Source: Chloroflexota bacterium
Lineage (GTDB): Bacteria; Chloroflexota; Anaerolineae; Caldilineales; Caldilineaceae
Direction of reading: 5' to 3'
Length of the DNA: 6,316 nucleotides
Assembly: GCA_003577005.1 (NCBI GenBank)
Contig: QEUW01000617.1
Span: forward strand, 1-6,316
Of this stretch, positions 1-5,736 are shown in pieces; within the stretch, counting starts at the first letter, position 1; every line of letters begins with the position of its first letter. Under the pieces are notes generated by a model. The model did not search any database and had not been told where the DNA came from. It saw only the letters and a list, made by a program, of their open reading frames with translations. A program made the position numbers and the translations under genes.

Positions 1-30
1 GTGCATCGCACGCCCTGCGTGCAACGCACC
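1..30. repeat. 31-bp palindromic repeat, copy cut by the window edge
   Basis: Same family as the element at 1980-2010, cut by one base at the window edge. Minus-strand reading: GGTGCGTTGCACGC, loop AGG, then the pairing arm ending GATGCAC. Relative to the other copy, the two innermost base pairs differ while pairing is kept (GC/GC instead of TC/GA), and the loop differs, so the stem rather than the loop is conserved. It lies in the open 3' end of the creatininase-family frame and encodes part of its apparent tail. Confidence 0.85.
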
Positions 31-795
31 GGCAGTCGCCCGGTAAAACTCCACCATGGCCGCGGCCAGGGCTTCGACGGTGGCGGCCAGGTATGCCTGG
101 CCCCGCTCAGCAGTGCCTCGATCAGGGCTGTCGCTGTAGCCGTCGATGGCCTGCCACGAACCGTGATGTTCGGCGCGATAGGGCCGGTAAAAGCTGCGCG
201 AGTCCGAGCTGGCGACCTGTTCACGATGGGGGCGCGGCTCGCGCACCAGTTCTGGGCGCAGCGCCAGCATCAGCGAACTCTCAAAGGCCCCGGCATGACC
301 GGGCAACCGGCCCGGCAGGTGGGCCTCCAACGCCACCAGCGCATCCCAGGCCACCGTCCAGTACGAGGCGGCTGCCAGGCTGGCGGGGTGTTTGAGGGCC
401 AGATCGCGCGCGACGAGCTGCACGATCTCATGATTGCCCCCGTGACCGTTCACAATAAAGAAACGCCGGAACCCCCCGGCAATGAGCGATTCGACCAGCT
501 CATAGAGGATGCGGTAGTAGCCCTCTGTGCTGAGCGACATGGTGCCACCAAAGGGTACATGGTGCTGCGACGAGCCAAACGGTAGGGTCGGCGCTACCAA
601 CACCGGGATCTGCGCCGCAGCCTGTTGCGCCGCCGTGCGCGCCAGATATTCGACGGTCAGGTGGTCGGTGCCCACCGGCAAGTGAGGCCCGTGCTGTTCA
701 AGTGCGCCGACCGGCCAGACGAGTAGCGCCTCCGGCGCAAGCTGGCGGGCTTCGTCGCGGGTCAATTCTTCGAGCAGCAGATGATCAGGCTTCAC
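1..795 (-). CDS. Creatininase-family amidohydrolase, 3' end beyond window
   Basis: Reading 795 to 1 gives 265 codons with no stop, so the 3' end lies outside the window. The family hydrolyses amide bonds of small, often cyclic molecules with a dinuclear metal site. Visible motifs are ALEQHGPHLPVGTD (residues 31-44; ligand-type E33, H35, D44), NGHGGN (116-121; H118) and GHAGAFESS (166-174; E172). NGHGGN, rather than the NGHYEN I recall for true creatininase, points to the broader family that includes FAPy deformylases and MftE-like proteins, so creatinine is not an assumed substrate. The GTG start at 795 is chosen because GAGGAG lies 6 nt upstream and the homologous region begins soon after. 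No signal peptide is seen. The normal C-terminal helix ends near residue 254; the following residues (GALHAGRAMH) are encoded by a 31-bp palindromic repeat, so the tail is probably not native. It lies 137 bp downstream of the amidohydrolase gene on the same strand. Confidence 0.9.
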   Translation of the reverse strand, partial: MKPDHLLLEELTRDEARQLAPEALLVWPVGALEQHGPHLPVGTDHLTVEYLARTAAQQAAAQIPVLVAPTLPFGSSQHHVPFGGTMSLSTEGYYRILYELVESLIAGGFRRFFIVNGHGGNHEIVQLVARDLALKHPASLAAASYWTVAWDALVALEAHLPGRLPGHAGAFESSLMLALRPELVREPRPHREQVASSDSRSFYRPYRAEHHGSWQAIDGYSDSPDRGTAERGQAYLAATVEALAAAMVEFYRATAGALHAGRAMH

Positions 796-801
796 GTGTT
801 A

Positions 802-807
802 CTCCTC
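802..807 (-). promoter_or_regulatory. Ribosome binding site of the creatininase-family gene
   Basis: GAGGAG on the minus strand, 6 nt before the GTG at 795. It decides the start, because no ATG in the correct frame lies close to the conserved N-terminus. Confidence 0.8.
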
Positions 808-834
808 ACTCATAGAGAACGGGGTCAATCAGGT

Positions 835-903
835 AGGGGTTTGGATGGCGGCGGGCGACTCTCTTTACACTGGAAAAACGTTGACGCCGCCATTCAAACC
901 CCT
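835..903. repeat. Intergenic inverted repeat, 19-bp arms, 31-nt loop
   Basis: Arms 835-853 and 885-903 are reverse complements except at one position, which is a G.U wobble if transcribed from the plus strand and an A.C mismatch on the minus strand. The core of the left arm reads GGGGTTTGGATGGCGGCG. The element fills about half of the gap between the amidohydrolase stop (933) and the creatininase-family start (795). No T-run follows either arm on the minus strand, so it is not a classical intrinsic terminator. It could be an RNA processing or stability hairpin in a shared transcript, or a small palindromic mobile repeat. Confidence 0.8.
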
Positions 904-932
904 CCGGTCGGATTGAGACCGTGCGATATTAG

Positions 933-1814
933 TTATGCCCACTGGGGGAAGAAGCTCTTCCAGTTTTCGTAGATGATCAAGTCTTGGATTTCGACCGGCA
1001 CTTGCGGTAAACCAGTGCCCTCCACCGGCTTGTTGACGTTGCGCAGCCCGTTGATCACGTTGGTGATGGTCCCAGACGGGAAGTCCGAACCCAGCAGGAT
1101 TTTGTGGACAACGCCATATTCCAGGGCCGTGGCCATCGCCTGCCAGTAGCGCCAGGGCCGGTAGTGGACCGCCGAGATGTCGGTATAGAGGTTCGGACAC
1201 TTGCGCATGAGCACGATGGTGTCGGTCTCCCAGGGGTGGCCCAGGTGAGCGATGATCATCTTGAGGTCGGGGAAGTCCATGGCAATATCTTCCAGTTGCA
1301 GCGGCAAGGCCCACTTGAGCTTCGCCTTGCTGGGGAAGGTCGTGCCCTGGTGCCATAGGATGGGTAGTTCCAGCTCTTGCGCCTTTTTGAAGAGCGGCCA
1401 ATGCTTGCGGTCTTGCGGGTCGAAGTGCTGGTAGGTTGGTCCCAGTTTCAGACCCTTTAGCCCCAGTTCCTTGACGCAGTAGACCAACTGCTCGACACAA
1501 TCCGGCTCGTTGGGGTCGACCGAGGCCCAGCCCTCCAGCTTCTCCGGGTGCTGGTGTACATAGTCGGCAATCAACTCGTTGGGCACCCAGATACCCGTCG
1601 CCTTCGCCTGCAAGCCAAAGACGACCACTCTACCGGCCGGCTTGGAGACCTCCCAATGAGTTTCCGGTGTGGAATCGTATGAGTGCAGGTCAAGCCGGCC
1701 TGCGTAGGCCTCGCCGCCGGAATACTTGAGCTTGATCAGCTTCGAGGCCAGCGCCTCTTGCGCATATTCCTCGGTCACATGGTCGGGATACCACATGATG
1801 TGAGTAATCTCCAA
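933..1814 (-). CDS. COG2159-type amidohydrolase (amidohydrolase 2), N-terminus altered
   Basis: Metal-dependent TIM-barrel hydrolase or decarboxylase of the amidohydrolase_2 type, 293 aa from a TTG at 1814 (AGG 7 nt upstream) or 287 aa from the ATG at 1796. Numbering from the TTG, visible family landmarks are GLKGLKLGP (118-126), ILWHQGT with metal-ligand-type H155, IIAHLGHPW with H190 and H193, and LLGSDFP with the catalytic-type D244. The C-terminal ENWKSFF helix appears intact. Members normally begin with an I-D-x-H-x-H metal motif just before the WYPD-like segment; here the sequence is MEITHIMWYPD, with only one His and no Asp. A frame open upstream to an ATG at 1895 is rejected because those residues (FSSQCSPCILCALCV) come from a purine-rich repeat. 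The TTG gives the most family-like N-terminus, but the start is uncertain. The neighbours suggest small-molecule catabolism; the substrate is unknown. Confidence 0.88.
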   Translation of the reverse strand: MEITHIMWYPDHVTEEYAQEALASKLIKLKYSGGEAYAGRLDLHSYDSTPETHWEVSKPAGRVVVFGLQAKATGIWVPNELIADYVHQHPEKLEGWASVDPNEPDCVEQLVYCVKELGLKGLKLGPTYQHFDPQDRKHWPLFKKAQELELPILWHQGTTFPSKAKLKWALPLQLEDIAMDFPDLKMIIAHLGHPWETDTIVLMRKCPNLYTDISAVHYRPWRYWQAMATALEYGVVHKILLGSDFPSGTITNVINGLRNVNKPVEGTGLPQVPVEIQDLIIYENWKSFFPQWA

Positions 1815-1873
1815 TCCCAAACCTGGACAAGCCAGGACTAAAGCAGGAACACAGAGAGCACAGAGAATGCACG

Positions 1874-1901
1874 GAGAACACTGAGAAGAGAACACTGAGA
1901 A
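1874..1901. repeat. 14-bp perfect tandem repeat, two units
   Basis: GAGAACACTGAGAA occurs twice back to back (1874-1887 and 1888-1901) inside the left purine-rich arm. The right arm has no matching pair, so this looks like a local slippage duplication. Confidence 0.9.
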
Positions 1902-1927
1902 ACTGCTTGAAAAGGGGGCGCCACGCT

Positions 1928-1958
1928 GGTGCGATACACCTGCAAGGTGCGTCGCACT
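1928..1958. repeat. 31-bp imperfect palindrome (diverged copy)
   Basis: A 14-nt arm, a 3-nt loop and a 14-nt arm: GGTGCGATACACCT, loop GCA, AGGTGCGTCGCACT. Eleven of 14 positions pair exactly; the others are at stem positions 1, 8 and 9. It has the same length and architecture as the copy at 1980-2010, from which it is separated by 21 bp, but its sequence is more diverged. Confidence 0.75.
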
Positions 1959-1979
1959 TCAGGAATGCCCGGCAACCCA

Positions 1980-2010
1980 GGTGCATCGCACTCTGCGAGT
2001 GCAACGCACC
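1980..2010. repeat. 31-bp palindromic repeat, perfect stem in minus-strand RNA
   Basis: Minus-strand reading: GGTGCGTTGCACTC, loop GCA, GAGTGCGATGCACC. All 14 stem positions pair if two G.U wobbles are allowed (positions 6 and 8). On the plus strand the same positions are A.C mismatches, so the minus-strand transcript forms the better hairpin. A second copy lies at the left window edge (1-30). No U-tract follows, so it is not a standard terminator. Confidence 0.85.
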
Positions 2011-2143
2011 AAACCTCTCCAAACAGCTTCTGAGATAACTCTGCGTCCTCTGTGGCTTCTCTGTGTCCTCTGTGTTCCTGCTGTTTTTGTTTGCTGTGGG
2101 CGCGCTTTGCGAACAAACATTTCATTGGTCGGATGGTTATCTC

Positions 2144-3193
2144 TCAACTTCCTACAATCTCCTTCACCCGCCGCACGATGGTCTGCTCGTCGCCCACCTG
2201 CAAGCCAAAGGGGTGGATGATACCGCGCTGGGGATTGGGCGGCAGAATTTCGGCAGTGACGTGTGGCGTACCGGCCAGGCCAGCGACGATGGCCTCCAGT
2301 TTGCGCAGGCATTCAGCCTTCTCGGCGGCGTGGTCACGCTGAAAATAGAGGCGCAGCGCCGTAACCAGCCCGATGATCTCCTCCTTGCCTGCCTTGTAGC
2401 CGCGGCCGATGCCCTGGCGAGGGACAAAGTCCAGTTGTTCGGCGCCCACCAGCTCGCGCGGGGCCGTCCAGACCTGGGGCGTAATGTCCATATCCAGGTG
2501 TTGCCAGGCAATGGCGGAAATCAGCGCCCGCCGCCCGCAGACAAAGCCCGAAGCCTGCGGCCCGCGGATATACTTGCCACCGCTGAAACAGACCAGGTCG
2601 GCGCCCTGGGCGACCAACCGGGTGAGGTTGGCTGGCTCATCGCAGCGACCGGCCGCGTCTACGACGACCGGGACCCCGTGGCGGTGGGCGACCTCGACGA
2701 CATCCGCCAGGGCAAGGTTACCATTGGGCCAGGGCAGGTAGAGGATGGCCGCCGTCCCCTCGTCGATGGCGGCAGCGACCTCGTCAGGGCGGCAGAGGTC
2801 GGTTGTCCCTACTTCGATGATCCGCCCACCGGCGGCCTCGACGGCGTGGTCGTAGTGGTTGCGCTGCGCCTGCGCCATGATCACGTTGCGCTTCATGCCG
2901 GCGGTGTCGGGCAGCCGGTCCATCTTCTCGGCGTCCAGCCCGGTGATACAGGCGGCAATCGAGAGCACCAGCGCGGCCTGGGCCCCGGAGGTGACGTAGG
3001 CGGTCTCGGCACCGGTGAGTTCGGCAATGACCTGGCCGGCCTGGTGTTGCAGTTCCTCCAGACAGACAAAGTGGCGGGATGCAGCCACCATGGCCTGCAC
3101 CACCTCGGCGGGCATCAGGCTGCCGCCGAGCCGGGTAAAGGTGCCCGTGGCGTTGATGATCGGGCGCACGCCCAGCGATTCGTAGATATTCAT
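2144..3193 (-). CDS. PLP-dependent SelA/DgaE-like lyase or transferase
   Basis: Fold-type I pyridoxal-phosphate enzyme, 349 aa, resembling the COG1921 group (selenocysteine synthase SelA and D-glucosaminate-6-phosphate ammonia-lyase-like enzymes). It opens with MNIYESLGVRPIINATGTFTRLGGS, the usual start of this group. TSGAQAAL (residues 68-75) fits the phosphate-binding turn, PVVVDAAG carries the Asp (D179) that contacts the pyridine nitrogen, and SGGKYIRGPQASG carries the Schiff-base lysine K207. GIGRGYKAGKEEI (about 261-273) is another group signature. Substrate classes in the group include amino sugars and other beta-eliminated amino compounds; true SelA activity is unlikely in this context. 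The C-terminal region is short: after TAEILPPNPQ it goes almost straight to the terminal helix (DEQTIVRRVKEIV). The ATG at 3193 is preferred to the GTG at 3196 because GGGA lies 6 nt before it. The start is 3 nt beyond the stop of the DMFase-like gene, implying one operon and translational coupling. Confidence 0.9.
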   Translation of the reverse strand: MNIYESLGVRPIINATGTFTRLGGSLMPAEVVQAMVAASRHFVCLEELQHQAGQVIAELTGAETAYVTSGAQAALVLSIAACITGLDAEKMDRLPDTAGMKRNVIMAQAQRNHYDHAVEAAGGRIIEVGTTDLCRPDEVAAAIDEGTAAILYLPWPNGNLALADVVEVAHRHGVPVVVDAAGRCDEPANLTRLVAQGADLVCFSGGKYIRGPQASGFVCGRRALISAIAWQHLDMDITPQVWTAPRELVGAEQLDFVPRQGIGRGYKAGKEEIIGLVTALRLYFQRDHAAEKAECLRKLEAIVAGLAGTPHVTAEILPPNPQRGIIHPFGLQVGDEQTIVRRVKEIVGS

Positions 3194-3196
3194 CAC

Positions 3197-4825
3197 CTAT
3201 CCCAAGAAGCGTGTAATGACATTGGATGTGATGCGCGAGACGGGGTCGTCTACCAGCAGACAGGGCACCCAGGTGATCGACCCCACCGAAAAGACGCTGC
3301 CACCGCTCGCCGTGGTGTAGTGGACCATTTCGGCGCCGCCATCGTCGGGGTTGGTGCCTTTGGCGAGCAGCACGGTGCCGGGCGGCGAGTGGGGGCTCAT
3401 CTTGTCGGTCTCGTGGCCTGAAGCGCCGCCGTGGATGCGCTCTTGCAGGCTCTTTTCGCCAAAGAGGTCGCCGTTGCGCAGCCCTGTCCCCGCATAGACC
3501 CAGTGATCGGCATTGACAACCCGGTAGGGCGCAGCGGTCATGATCCCGCTCTCGGTGCAGACCACACCGAGCAGATTCGCTTCGGACTCGTAGGTGCGGT
3601 GCATCCGGCTCTCCAGATAGACTTCCGGGTTGTTGGGGTCGGGCATGCCCAGGCCGCCGCCGGTGCTGGGCGCCAGATGGGTTTTGAAGCGCATGCGATC
3701 TTCGCCGAGGAACTCGACCTCGCAATTGAGGCCGTTGCCGCCCAGATACATGAGCTTGCCGCCCCGTTCATAGACCCAATCCTTGACCCGCTGGTACATC
3801 TGCCGCGACCAGTATTCAGGGTGGACACTGAGGATCAGGATCCGGTAGGCGTCGAGGTCGAGGTCGCCGTTGTGCAACTGCCACTCGGAGTAGAAATCAT
3901 AGGCAAAGCCCTCGCGTTCGAGCCAGCCGAGCAGCCGCCATTCGGCGGGCGCCATGCCGCAGGGCAGCCGGCCTTCGATGGGGTCGGTCACCTCCTCGTG
4001 TTCGCGCACGACGTTGCCCGGTTCGGGCCGTTCAAACGAGAGGGGCAGATACTCCTCGTCCTCAAAGCCCCATACGTTGAATGAGCCGGCCATGGTGTAG
4101 CGGATCAGGTCCTGCCGGGCGTTGACCACCGGCTCGTCCGGCAGCCGGTGGGCGTTGATATAGTTGCTGCGCCCGCCAAAGTTATTGTAAGCGAGCCAGG
4201 TGTTGGAGGAGGCCAGCACGGCGATGGGGGCGGTTGGCTGGCGCGGCGCAACTACCCAGGGGAAGGAGAAGAACTCGCCTGACTTTTCCCCCTTGGCGTG
4301 CAGATAGTAGAGGCCAGAGCGTTCGGGCCCCGTCACAAACTGGGTGTGGTGCGGGCTGCCGTAGCCGACCTTGTTCCATTGGACGCCGGTTTGCGTGTAG
4401 TCATCATCGGGCGTGATCTGCATGACCGCCCGCGGGCCATGTTCGTCGAACCAGCCGAGCAGCTTGACAAATTCCCGCTTCCAGCCGTAGCGCCAGAGGC
4501 TCAGCCGGTAGGGTTCGGGCGAATGGACGCGGAACTCCGACCGTTCGCCCGCCTTGACCGCCCGCGGCCAGACATAGCCGAGGATACAGTCGGAGAGCAG
4601 GCGGAAGTGGTAAGGGCGCTGCGGGTTGGCCTCGACCTCGACGCTCTTCGAGCCGTAGCCATCCTTGACTAGGGTGACGCGGTATACACCCGGCTCGACC
4701 TCGGCGTGGACCGCACCGCGCGGGGTCGAACGCACTACGGCCACCGTCTGTCCGTTGCGTTGAAACTCGAGCAAGACATCGGCCAGGGCGACGTAGCGTT
4801 CGTCGCTGACATATCCGATCAGCAC
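3197..4825 (-). CDS. N,N-dimethylformamidase beta-subunit-like protein with N-terminal beta-sandwich domain
   Basis: A 542-aa protein whose large C-terminal part (about 85-542) resembles the C-terminal domain of the DMFase large subunit, a family hydrolysing N-substituted amides. Landmarks are SSNTWLAYNNFGG (206-218), the segment YDFYSEWQLH (309-318), SVHPEYWS (333-340), RGGKLMYLGGNG (354-365) and GGASGHETDK (466-475). Known DMFase uses a mononuclear iron held by two Tyr and one Glu; Y338 and E472 are plausible counterparts, by motif position only. Residues 1-70 form a carboxypeptidase-regulatory-like domain (ADVLLEFQRNG ... EVEPGVYRVTLVKDGYGSKSVEVE) with no signal peptide, so the protein is probably cytoplasmic. 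The start is a GTG with AAAGGAG 6 nt upstream. It ends in TAG at 3197, next to the PLP-enzyme start, so the two are likely co-expressed. No small alpha subunit of DMFase is seen beside it. The true substrate is unknown. Confidence 0.88.
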   Translation of the reverse strand: MLIGYVSDERYVALADVLLEFQRNGQTVAVVRSTPRGAVHAEVEPGVYRVTLVKDGYGSKSVEVEANPQRPYHFRLLSDCILGYVWPRAVKAGERSEFRVHSPEPYRLSLWRYGWKREFVKLLGWFDEHGPRAVMQITPDDDYTQTGVQWNKVGYGSPHHTQFVTGPERSGLYYLHAKGEKSGEFFSFPWVVAPRQPTAPIAVLASSNTWLAYNNFGGRSNYINAHRLPDEPVVNARQDLIRYTMAGSFNVWGFEDEEYLPLSFERPEPGNVVREHEEVTDPIEGRLPCGMAPAEWRLLGWLEREGFAYDFYSEWQLHNGDLDLDAYRILILSVHPEYWSRQMYQRVKDWVYERGGKLMYLGGNGLNCEVEFLGEDRMRFKTHLAPSTGGGLGMPDPNNPEVYLESRMHRTYESEANLLGVVCTESGIMTAAPYRVVNADHWVYAGTGLRNGDLFGEKSLQERIHGGASGHETDKMSPHSPPGTVLLAKGTNPDDGGAEMVHYTTASGGSVFSVGSITWVPCLLVDDPVSRITSNVITRFLG

Positions 4826-4831
4826 GGGTTG

Positions 4832-4838
4832 CTCCTTT
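4832..4838 (-). promoter_or_regulatory. Ribosome binding site of the DMFase-like gene
   Basis: AAAGGAG on the minus strand, 6 nt before the GTG at 4825. It fixes a GTG start; the reading frame offers no better ATG nearby. The 68-bp gap to the Uma2 stop shows no convincing -35/-10 pair or terminator. Confidence 0.8.
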
Positions 4839-4893
4839 GTTGTTGTGTCTGAAGAATCGGAAAGGCGAATAGAGAATCAGATTACATTCAGCG

Positions 4894-5603
4894 CTATGCA
4901 CGCGCCCATGTGCGCACACGACGCAGCCACTCGGTGCGCTTCAACCGCTGGCCCGTCGCCAGCCAGTTGGTGAGCAGCCGGCCCGTCACACGTGGCAACA
5001 TCGTACTCTCGTCTTGGCGCTGATAGCCATCGTTTGCCAGGATGAAGATCTCTACTTCGCTGCCGTCGTAACGCCACACTTCCGCGATACCAAGCGCAGA
5101 ATAGATTGGGAACTTATCCAACGAGAGGCTGGTGATGTCGATCTCGATGACCAGATCGGGTGGCGGGTCAACGGCCAGATCGATTTCAGTCTTGCCCCGT
5201 ACCTGAGCTTCCTGCCGGATATAGAAGCACGCATCTGGTTCGAATCCACGTTGTAGGTCCTGGCGACGAAAGGTGGTGGAGCCAAAGCTGTAAACGTCGA
5301 TGCCCATTTCCTCTGCCAGCACTTCGACGAGCAGGGCAAGGATATGTTTCAGCGCTTCATGTCTGGCCGACAGAACCATGATCTCCAATGCTCCCCGGTC
5401 ATAAGCAAAATGGGTGCCGCTGCTCTCCTCATGTTCGGCCAGCAAGCGTTCATAGGTTTCCCAGCGGATGCCGCGTAAGACCACTCGTTGTGCTGTTTCA
5501 AATAGGTTTCCCAGCGGATGCCGCGTAAGACCACTCGTTGTGCTGTTTCAACCAGTGGTTCGGAGAGGGCATCGGCAGGCGCCAGGTTCGCAGTAATACT
5601 CAT
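4894..5603 (-). pseudogene. Uma2-family endonuclease-like gene, frameshifted by a 50-bp duplication
   Basis: Uma2 (DUF820) proteins have a PD-(D/E)xK restriction-nuclease-like fold; their cellular roles are mostly unproven. Translation from the ATG at 5603 (GAGG 7 nt upstream) gives MSITANLAPADALSEPLVE... up to RGIRWETY, then shifts frame inside an exact 50-bp tandem duplication (5452-5551) and stops at 5349, giving 84 aa. The rest (RGIRWETYERLLAEHEES ... RRVRTWARA) is open in another frame from 5484 to 4894. Removing one copy joins the parts into one 219-aa frame of normal Uma2 length. In that restored protein, GFEPDACFYI (about 103-112), PDLVIEID (132-139) and LDKFPIYSALGIAEVWRYD (from about 145) match the family's acidic and Lys motif layout. 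A GTG at 5484 could restart translation, but no Shine-Dalgarno precedes it. The gene separates two DMFase-like paralogues and has its own promoter, so it looks like an insertion in the cluster. A sequencing or assembly error cannot be ruled out. Confidence 0.9.
5452..5551. repeat. Exact 50-bp tandem duplication within the Uma2 gene
   Basis: Positions 5452-5501 and 5502-5551 are identical over all 50 bases; each begins ATAGGTTTCCCAGCGG and ends GTGCTGTTTCAA on the plus strand. Fifty is not a multiple of three, so the extra copy changes the reading frame. The lack of any difference between copies implies a recent event or an assembly artefact. Confidence 0.97.
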
Positions 5604-5683
5604 TGTAAATCCTCGCGGCGAGAACTTTCTCAAACAGATCTCATTCGAATCAGCCTGTCAACCTGTTGCCCAGGCCATGTAAC

Positions 5684-5713
5684 ATTATACTCTAGGAGCG
5701 TCGTCGTTGTGTA
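5684..5713 (-). promoter_or_regulatory. Candidate sigma70-type promoter of the Uma2 gene
   Basis: On the minus strand, TATAAT (5689-5684, a perfect -10) is preceded by TACACA (5713-5708, 4 of 6 matches to TTGACA) with an 18-bp spacer. The start codon lies 80 bp downstream of the -10. A TTGACA (5661-5656) lies further on, without a good -10. The promoter sits in the 133-bp gap after the upstream DMFase-like gene, which suggests that the Uma2 gene, and perhaps the genes behind it, begin a new transcript here. Confidence 0.5.
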
Positions 5714-5736
5714 GACCGATGCGAGAGCGCCAGCCC

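Larger units (their letters stand above)
1842..2082. repeat. Composite inverted repeat: purine-rich arms around two palindromes
   Basis: AGCAGGAACACAGAG at 1842-1856 is perfectly repeated in inverse at 2068-2082. Beyond this 15-bp outer core the arms continue as imperfect inverted copies about 70 bp long, made of variants of ACACAGAG / CACGGAG / ACACTGAG on the plus strand at left and CTCTGTG / TCCTCTG at right. The arms end near AACTGCTTG (about 1902-1910) and its inverse-like CAAACAGCTT (about 2020-2029). CTCTGTGTTC-type repeats of unknown function occur scattered in many environmental bacterial genomes; that is from memory. No transposase gene lies within. Confidence 0.8.
1815..2143. other. 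Intergenic repeat island between the PLP-enzyme and amidohydrolase genes
   Basis: These 329 bases hold no credible gene. They contain a purine-rich arm (about 1842-1912), two 31-bp palindromes (1928-1958 and 1980-2010) and a second arm in the opposite orientation (about 2016-2082). The remaining 60 bases next to the PLP-gene stop show nothing I can name. I see no clear promoter or intrinsic terminator on the minus strand. Open frames through it translate to low-complexity Cys/Leu/Ser or His/Arg/Glu peptides, which is typical of spurious calls on this repeat type. Confidence 0.85.

Noticed and set aside
1..585. Plus-strand open frame of 194 codons
   Set aside because: It is antisense to the creatininase-family gene, which carries EQHGPHLP, NGHGGN and GHAG motifs on the minus strand.
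1928..2010. Two spaced palindromes as a mini CRISPR array
   Set aside because: There are only two diverged units with one 21-bp gap, each unit is itself a full palindrome, and no cas gene is present.
1980..2010. Palindrome as an intrinsic terminator
   Set aside because: Neither strand has a T-run after the stem.
2083..2143. Possible weak hairpin after the PLP gene (TGTTTG / CAAACA)
   Set aside because: The stem is only 6 bp with a loop of about 20 nt and no T-run; this is too weak to report as a terminator.
1608..2210. Shared CTGCAAGCCAAAG in two different genes
   Set aside because: Both encode a Phe-Gly-Leu-Gln stretch in unrelated proteins and there is no wider similarity, so it is likely coincidence.
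1690..2312. Several minus-strand frames across the repeat island
   Set aside because: They translate the repeats into low-complexity peptides (for example SVFSVHSLCSLCSC, HRGHREATED), have no family match and overlap real genes.
2063..3421. Long plus-strand open frame of 452 codons
   Set aside because: It is antisense to the PLP enzyme and the end of the DMFase-like gene, both of which have strong family motifs. It begins inside a repeat, and its protein is composition-driven (rich in Gly, Asp, His).
3431..4084. Plus-strand open frame of 217 codons
   Set aside because: It is an antisense shadow of the DMFase-like gene with no recognisable domain.
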